A DNA stretch of 9,691 bases, from NCBI GenBank assembly GCA_031261125.1, contig JAISJZ010000102.1, forward strand, positions 1 through 9,691, given 5' to 3'. Below the pieces are notes generated by a model. That model was not told the origin of the DNA. It saw only the letters and a program-made list of their open reading frames with translations, and searched no databases. The position numbers and the translations under genes are program-made. This document shows positions 6,343 to 9,691 of this stretch, in pieces; the first letter of the stretch is position 1, and the number at the start of each line of letters is the position of its first letter. This DNA comes from Planctomycetaceae bacterium (GTDB lineage: Bacteria; Planctomycetota; Planctomycetia; Pirellulales; Thermoguttaceae).

Positions 6343-7359
6343 ATGAACGCTTACGAACGTATTTTAGCGGTACTTGAACGCCGGCAGACCGACCATTTGG
6401 GGTTCCTGCCGATAACGATGATGTACGCCGCGGACCAAATCGGCAAAACATACGGCGAATACACGTCGGACTTCCGTATTCTCGTTGATGCCCAACTGGA
6501 AACGGCAAAACGAATCGGTACCGACCACGTTTCGTGCATCAGCGACCCCGGTCGGGAAGCAGCGGACTGCGGCGCAAAAGTGATGTTCTTCGACGACCAG
6601 CCGCCGGCGATTGACGAAACCAACGCTCTGCTCGCGGATAAAACACGGCTGAAAACGTTAACGGTTCCCGACCCGCACAAGCCGGGCAGCAGAATGTTCG
6701 ACAGGGTGCAAGCCGCCGAACTTTTTGCAAGCAAAGTAAAAGGGCAATACTTCATCGAGGGCTGGGTCGAAGGTCCCTGCGCGGAAGCGGCGGACTTGCG
6801 CGGTATCAATCAGTTGATGACCGACTTAATGGATGACATCGGATTTGTCAAAGAATTGTTTGCGTTCAACGTTCAACTGGCAACGGCGTTTGCCGCGGCG
6901 CAAATCAAGGCGGGCTGCGACATCATCGGGGTCGGCGATGCCGCCGCCTCGCTGGTCGGTCCCCGGTTTTATCGGGATGTCGTGTTCCCTTATGAAAAGC
7001 AACTGATTGACAATATTCACGCAGCCGGAGGACGGGTGCGTCTCCACATCTGCGGCAATACCTCAAGAAGTTTGACCGACATAGGGAAACTGAATTGCGA
7101 CCTCGTTGACCTCGATTGGATGGTTCCCGTTGATAAAGCCCGGAAGGAAACCGGTGCTGACAGTGTACTCGACGGCAATCTCGACCCGGTGAAAGTTGTC
7201 CGCAACGGTACGCCGGACAGCATCAAAGCGGCATTGCAAGTATGTTATGAACAAGCGGACAAAAAGAATTACATTGTCGGTGCCGGCTGCGAGATTCCGC
7301 GGGATACCGCACCGGAAAACATTTTAGCAATGCGGGACTTCGCCGTACAAACTATTTAA
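6343..7359 (+). CDS. Uroporphyrinogen decarboxylase (URO-D) family protein, MtaA/CmuA methyltransferase-like
   Basis: Predicted cytoplasmic TIM-barrel protein of 338 residues. It begins NAYERILAVLERRQTDHLGF, the usual opening of the URO-D superfamily. Later motifs are EGWVEGPCAEAADLRG, GVGDAAASLVGPRFYRDVVF, LHICGNT and VLDGNLDP. H235-x-C237 together with C316 (GAGCEIPRDTAPENI) matches the His-x-Cys...Cys zinc site of MtaA/CmuA-type corrinoid-dependent methyltransferases. The RQAGR motif of true HemE is missing, so heme synthesis is unlikely. The natural methyl donor and acceptor cannot be read from the sequence, and no corrinoid protein gene is adjacent. I prefer the ATG at 6343 over an in-frame TTG at 6313 because conserved sequence starts there; neither has a clear ribosome site. 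The gene follows the DUF1559 stop by 57 nt, with no other in-frame stop between them. An 18-bp duplication spans its stop codon. Confidence 0.88.
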   Translation: MNAYERILAVLERRQTDHLGFLPITMMYAADQIGKTYGEYTSDFRILVDAQLETAKRIGTDHVSCISDPGREAADCGAKVMFFDDQPPAIDETNALLADKTRLKTLTVPDPHKPGSRMFDRVQAAELFASKVKGQYFIEGWVEGPCAEAADLRGINQLMTDLMDDIGFVKELFAFNVQLATAFAAAQIKAGCDIIGVGDAAASLVGPRFYRDVVFPYEKQLIDNIHAAGGRVRLHICGNTSRSLTDIGKLNCDLVDLDWMVPVDKARKETGADSVLDGNLDPVKVVRNGTPDSIKAALQVCYEQADKKNYIVGAGCEIPRDTAPENILAMRDFAVQTI

Positions 7360-7377
7360 CCGTACAATTTCATTTAG
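7343..7377. repeat. 17/18-bp tandem repeat spanning and duplicating a stop codon
   Basis: CCGTACAAACTATTTAA (7343-7359) is followed directly by CCGTACAATTTCATTTAG (7360-7377). The first eight bases are identical, and ATTTA recurs at the end after one inserted base. Copy 1 ends in the TAA of the URO-D-family gene. Copy 2 ends in a TAG at 7375-7377, six codons downstream in the same frame. This resembles the arrangement at 4472-4501, but the copies are more diverged. Confidence 0.65.
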
Positions 7378-7426
7378 CCCTGCCGCTCGCCGGCGGAACG
7401 ACACTTCCTTTTCGGAGAAATTTTCA

Positions 7427-8710
7427 ATGACCCATTCCCTTAATGTATTCACGTTTCTGTTTCTTTTTTCTTCATCTGTTGTCTTTGCTGCCGGACCGGA
7501 ATGGAACGTGTTCCACGGACCGAAGGGAGATAACATTTCCCCCGACACCGGGCTGCTCCGGCAATGGGGCGAAGGCACTCCGAAACTCCTTTGGAAGAAT
7601 GACAAAATCGGCGACACTGAGTTTCCCGGCTACTCCGGCGCGGTATTTGCCGACGGCAAGATTTTCACTTCCGGCAACGTCAAGCAAGACGGCGAGGAGA
7701 AAAAAGCACACGAGTTTATCTATGCCCTTGACCTGAACGGTAAAGAACTTTGGAAATATGACAATGGACCGGGCTGGACGGGGCATTATCCCGGCGACCA
7801 CAGCACACCGACATTCGACGGCGGCAAGGTCTATGCCTTTTCGCCGCAGGGACAACTCGTTTGTCTCGACGCAAACACCGGCAAAGAAATATGGAAACGG
7901 CAGGTGAAAGAAGAAGCCGACGCAAAACTGCCGAACTGGGGTTATGCCGAATCGCCGGTGGTTGACGGAGAAAAAGTCATCGTTTGTCCCGGCGGAAAGA
8001 AAGTTGCTGTTTACGCCGTTGACAAGTTGACGGGCAAAACAATTTGGGAAACACCCGGTAACGGCGACCTCGCCGGATACGCCACCGTCAAAGTTGTCGA
8101 ACAAGACGGCTTGAAAATTTATTTTACGATGAACCAGAACAAACTGCTCGGCATCAGGGCAAAGGACGGCAAAAAACTGATTGAATATGACCACCCGACG
8201 CAGTACGATATTAACGCCACGATGCCGTACTATAAAGACGGCAAAGTGCTTATCACGGCGGGATACGGCGACCAAGGCACCGGAGCAAAACTGTTGAAAT
8301 TAACCGTGAAGGGCGATGAAGCGTCCGTGGAACAAATCTGGCACGAAAAGAAACTCGACAATCAGCACGGCGGTATTATCGTTTGGGACGGTTATATCTA
8401 TGGAGCGGCTCACAAGTACAAAGGCGGTGCGTGGCTGTGCCTGAAATTCGATGACGGGGCGATTCAATGGGAAGACCGCAAAGTCGGACAAGGTTCGATT
8501 GCTTTCGCGGACGGCAGGCTGTACCTCTATGCCGAAAAGGACGGAACGGTTGCACTGGTAAAACCGAACCCGGAAAAGTTTGAGGAGGTCAGCCGGTTTC
8601 AACTGCCGGAAGGACCCGGTATGTATTGGGCGCATCCGGTCATCTGCGGCAAGAAGTTGTATCTGCGGCACGCGACCGTATTGTACTGCTTTGACATTGC
8701 CGCAAAATAA
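7427..8710 (+). CDS. Secreted PQQ-like beta-propeller repeat protein (BamB-like fold)
   Basis: Predicted extracytoplasmic protein of 427 residues with a signal peptide (about 1-21, hydrophobic core FTFLFLFSSSVVFA). The mature part opens with EWNVFHGPKGDNISP and PKLLWK, a wording common in planctomycete PQQ-like proteins. It then repeats propeller blades marked by D-x-x-x-G-K-x-x-W: ALDLNGKELWKYD, CLDANTGKEIWKRQ, AVDKLTGKTIWETPG, the less typical AKDGKKLIEYD, and FDDGAIQWEDRK. This is the fold of BamB and of quinoprotein dehydrogenases, but I see no dehydrogenase active-site signature or cytochrome c motif, so PQQ binding is not implied. A scaffold, binding or unknown enzymatic role is possible. 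The ATG has GGAG at 7414-7417, 9 nt upstream. A 67-bp gap precedes the gene. The stop is followed in the same frame, six codons later, by the ATG of the next gene. The fold call is firm; the function is unknown. Confidence 0.9.
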   Translation: MTHSLNVFTFLFLFSSSVVFAAGPEWNVFHGPKGDNISPDTGLLRQWGEGTPKLLWKNDKIGDTEFPGYSGAVFADGKIFTSGNVKQDGEEKKAHEFIYALDLNGKELWKYDNGPGWTGHYPGDHSTPTFDGGKVYAFSPQGQLVCLDANTGKEIWKRQVKEEADAKLPNWGYAESPVVDGEKVIVCPGGKKVAVYAVDKLTGKTIWETPGNGDLAGYATVKVVEQDGLKIYFTMNQNKLLGIRAKDGKKLIEYDHPTQYDINATMPYYKDGKVLITAGYGDQGTGAKLLKLTVKGDEASVEQIWHEKKLDNQHGGIIVWDGYIYGAAHKYKGGAWLCLKFDDGAIQWEDRKVGQGSIAFADGRLYLYAEKDGTVALVKPNPEKFEEVSRFQLPEGPGMYWAHPVICGKKLYLRHATVLYCFDIAAK

Positions 8711-8728
8711 CAACCCGTTTCAACTGTA

Positions 8729-9289
8729 ATGGATATTGCCGGAATTCCTGCTGTGAAAATCATTGATGAGCGGGACATTGATGTTCCGTTGGACAAACGC
8801 ATCAGGGAAACGTTGTGTACCGTGTTTCCCGATTGGCGGAACATTTTTCAGGAACACCGGATGTGGCACAGCACCAAACCGCTCTTTACTGCCGTTGCCG
8901 AGGAAGACAGCGGTAAAATCGCCGGACATATCGCCGCTGTCGTGCGGTCAATTACAACGACGTGGAACTTCCGCTACAACGTGATTAGTATTCAGGGTGT
9001 TTGCGTTGTTTCGGAATACCGGCACCGCGGCTTGGCGCATCAACTGCTTCAAAACGTGCTGGAAGAGTCAAAACGCCGGCAATTCCTCTTTGCAATTTTG
9101 TACTGCAAGGAACCGCTTGTTAATTTTTACACTTCGCAGGGCTGGCACCTTGCCGACGAGTCGGTTGTGATGTGGAATCAGCGGGACTTGCCGATTGCGA
9201 TGCGGTCGAATTGTCCAATGTATTACGAATTGAGCGGTGTTCCGTTTCCCGACGACGGACCGCTGGACGTTCACAGCCCTTCGTGGTAG
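8729..9289 (+). CDS. GNAT-family N-acyltransferase
   Basis: Predicted cytoplasmic acyl-CoA-dependent transferase of 186 residues. GNAT hallmarks are visible: a strand with IAGHIAAVVRS (about 64-74), the core strand ISIQGVCVVSEYR, the acyl-CoA pyrophosphate loop R98-H-R-G-L-A103 matching R/Q-x-x-G-x-G/A, the following helix HQLLQNVLEESKRR, and a late NFYTSQGWHL matching the 'FYxxxGF' strand. The substrate cannot be inferred; NodA-like acyltransferases share the layout, but I see only weak resemblance. The listed ATG has no ribosome site. A GTG at 8753 has GGA nine nt upstream and would give a protein starting KIIDERDID, so the first eight residues are uncertain. The gene ends with TAG, then further in-frame TAA and TGA codons within 9 nt, and surE starts 5 nt later, suggesting one transcript. 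The family call is good. Confidence 0.82.
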   Translation: MDIAGIPAVKIIDERDIDVPLDKRIRETLCTVFPDWRNIFQEHRMWHSTKPLFTAVAEEDSGKIAGHIAAVVRSITTTWNFRYNVISIQGVCVVSEYRHRGLAHQLLQNVLEESKRRQFLFAILYCKEPLVNFYTSQGWHLADESVVMWNQRDLPIAMRSNCPMYYELSGVPFPDDGPLDVHSPSW

Positions 9290-9294
9290 TTATA

Positions 9295-9691
9295 ATGAAC
9301 ATTTTACTCGTTAATGATGACGGTGTTTATGCTCCCGGTTTGGCGGAAATGGAAACCGCGCTGAAACCGTTCGGAAACGTTTATACCGTTGCCCCGTCCC
9401 GCGAACAAAGCGGCGTTGCCCACACCATTACATTTTTAACGCCGTTAATGATGAAGCAAATTACGGTCAACGGGCATTTCCATCCGTGGGCGGTTGACGG
9501 CAGTCCGGCGGACTGCGTCAAAATCGGAATTGCCGAAGTGATGCCGGAACGTCCCGATGCCGTTGTCAGCGGCATCAATTACGGCTTAAACACCGGCATC
9601 AATATCCTATATTCCGGCACGGTTAATGCTGCTGCCGAAGGCGTGTTGTACGGGATTCCGAGTTTTGCCGTATCGGTCGAACGCGGACGCT
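9295..9691 (+). CDS. surE: 5'/3'-nucleotidase SurE (3' end cut by window edge)
   Basis: SurE is a metal-dependent phosphatase that dephosphorylates nucleoside monophosphates and, in some species, short polyphosphate; it acts in the cytoplasm and is linked to stationary-phase survival in E. coli. The visible 132 residues match the N-terminal half of the family. The beginning is MNILLVNDDG, with metal ligands D8 and D9. S39 lies in APSREQSGVAHTIT and N95 in VVSGINYGLNTG; these positions match the D8/D9/S39/N95 metal site described for Thermotoga SurE. VDGSPADCVK and the partial YSGTVNAAAEG motif are also present. The ATG at 9295 fits the usual family start exactly. It lies 5 nt after the GNAT stop, with only weak purine pairing upstream, so translation may depend on coupling. 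The C-terminal dimerisation part lies beyond the window. Confidence 0.95.
   Translation, partial: MNILLVNDDGVYAPGLAEMETALKPFGNVYTVAPSREQSGVAHTITFLTPLMMKQITVNGHFHPWAVDGSPADCVKIGIAEVMPERPDAVVSGINYGLNTGINILYSGTVNAAAEGVLYGIPSFAVSVERGR

Noticed and set aside
6282..6377. 31-codon open frame from GTG overlapping the DUF1559 stop (KKVRFAAEVFDK...)
   Set aside because: No ribosome site, it runs far into the URO-D-family gene, and its sequence matches nothing I recognise; probably chance.
6343..7359. Annotation as hemE (uroporphyrinogen decarboxylase)
   Set aside because: The N-terminal RQAGR motif is absent and the HxC...C zinc pattern points to the methyltransferase branch.
7383..7396. GC-rich inverted repeat CCGC-TCGCCG-GCGG as an intrinsic terminator
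   Set aside because: The stem is only four pairs and no T-run follows.
9270..9296. Perfect TATAAT (9291-9296) with TTCACA (9270-9275) as a surE promoter
   Set aside because: The spacer is 15 bp, and the -10 overlaps the surE ATG, so transcripts would start after it and lose the essential NDDG-containing N-terminus or its start codon.
1..9691. A new defence, mobile or CRISPR-like system
   Set aside because: No transposase, integrase, nuclease, toxin-antitoxin, spaced repeat array or tRNA-associated attachment site is visible; the gene content is ordinary chromosomal.

Overview
The window is a compact run of eight protein-coding genes, all on the + strand, plus short repeats at gene ends. The first gene (purH) is cut by the left edge and the last (surE) by the right edge. 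The likely host is a planctomycete. The main evidence is a DUF1559 protein with the H-x9-DG C-terminal motif and the LLPAVQAAREAARRMQC signature. A secreted PQQ-like propeller protein of the type common in Planctomycetota and a full-length sigma-54 factor fit this. The assignment is inferred from family content only, and no rRNA or tRNA is present to confirm it.

Layout: (1) purH, the last two steps of IMP synthesis, ends at 1435. (2) A 106-bp gap holds a perfect 12-bp tandem repeat, a plausible sigma-70-type promoter and a GGAG ribosome site. (3) A tight cluster follows: a calcineurin-like phosphoesterase with a TTG start (1542-2297), rpoN (2301-3893), and a small protein with a signal peptide and one membrane segment (3893-4477) whose ATG overlaps the rpoN stop. 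(4) A secreted or anchored DUF1559 protein (4522-6285) with an unusual N-terminal domain. (5) A UroD/MtaA-type protein (6343-7359) with an H-x-C...C zinc-ligand pattern. (6) A secreted PQQ-like beta-propeller protein (7427-8710). (7) A GNAT acyltransferase (8729-9289). (8) surE, a nucleotide phosphatase (9295 to the edge). No gene-free stretch exceeds 106 bp, and I see no convincing intrinsic terminator. Genes 3-8 could share one transcript from the promoter near 1461-1489, but that is inference.

Most genes are housekeeping or broadly distributed families with no obvious shared pathway. PurH and SurE both concern nucleotides, but they lie at opposite ends of the window. I do not see a convincing new multi-gene system. 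The most unusual signals are small: short tandem duplications at three gene ends (periods 12, 15 and about 18 bp, two of them duplicating the stop codon in frame), a 7-bp-period repeat inside the linker of the gene after rpoN, and a DUF1559 domain whose prepilin-like helix lies mid-protein instead of at the N-terminus.
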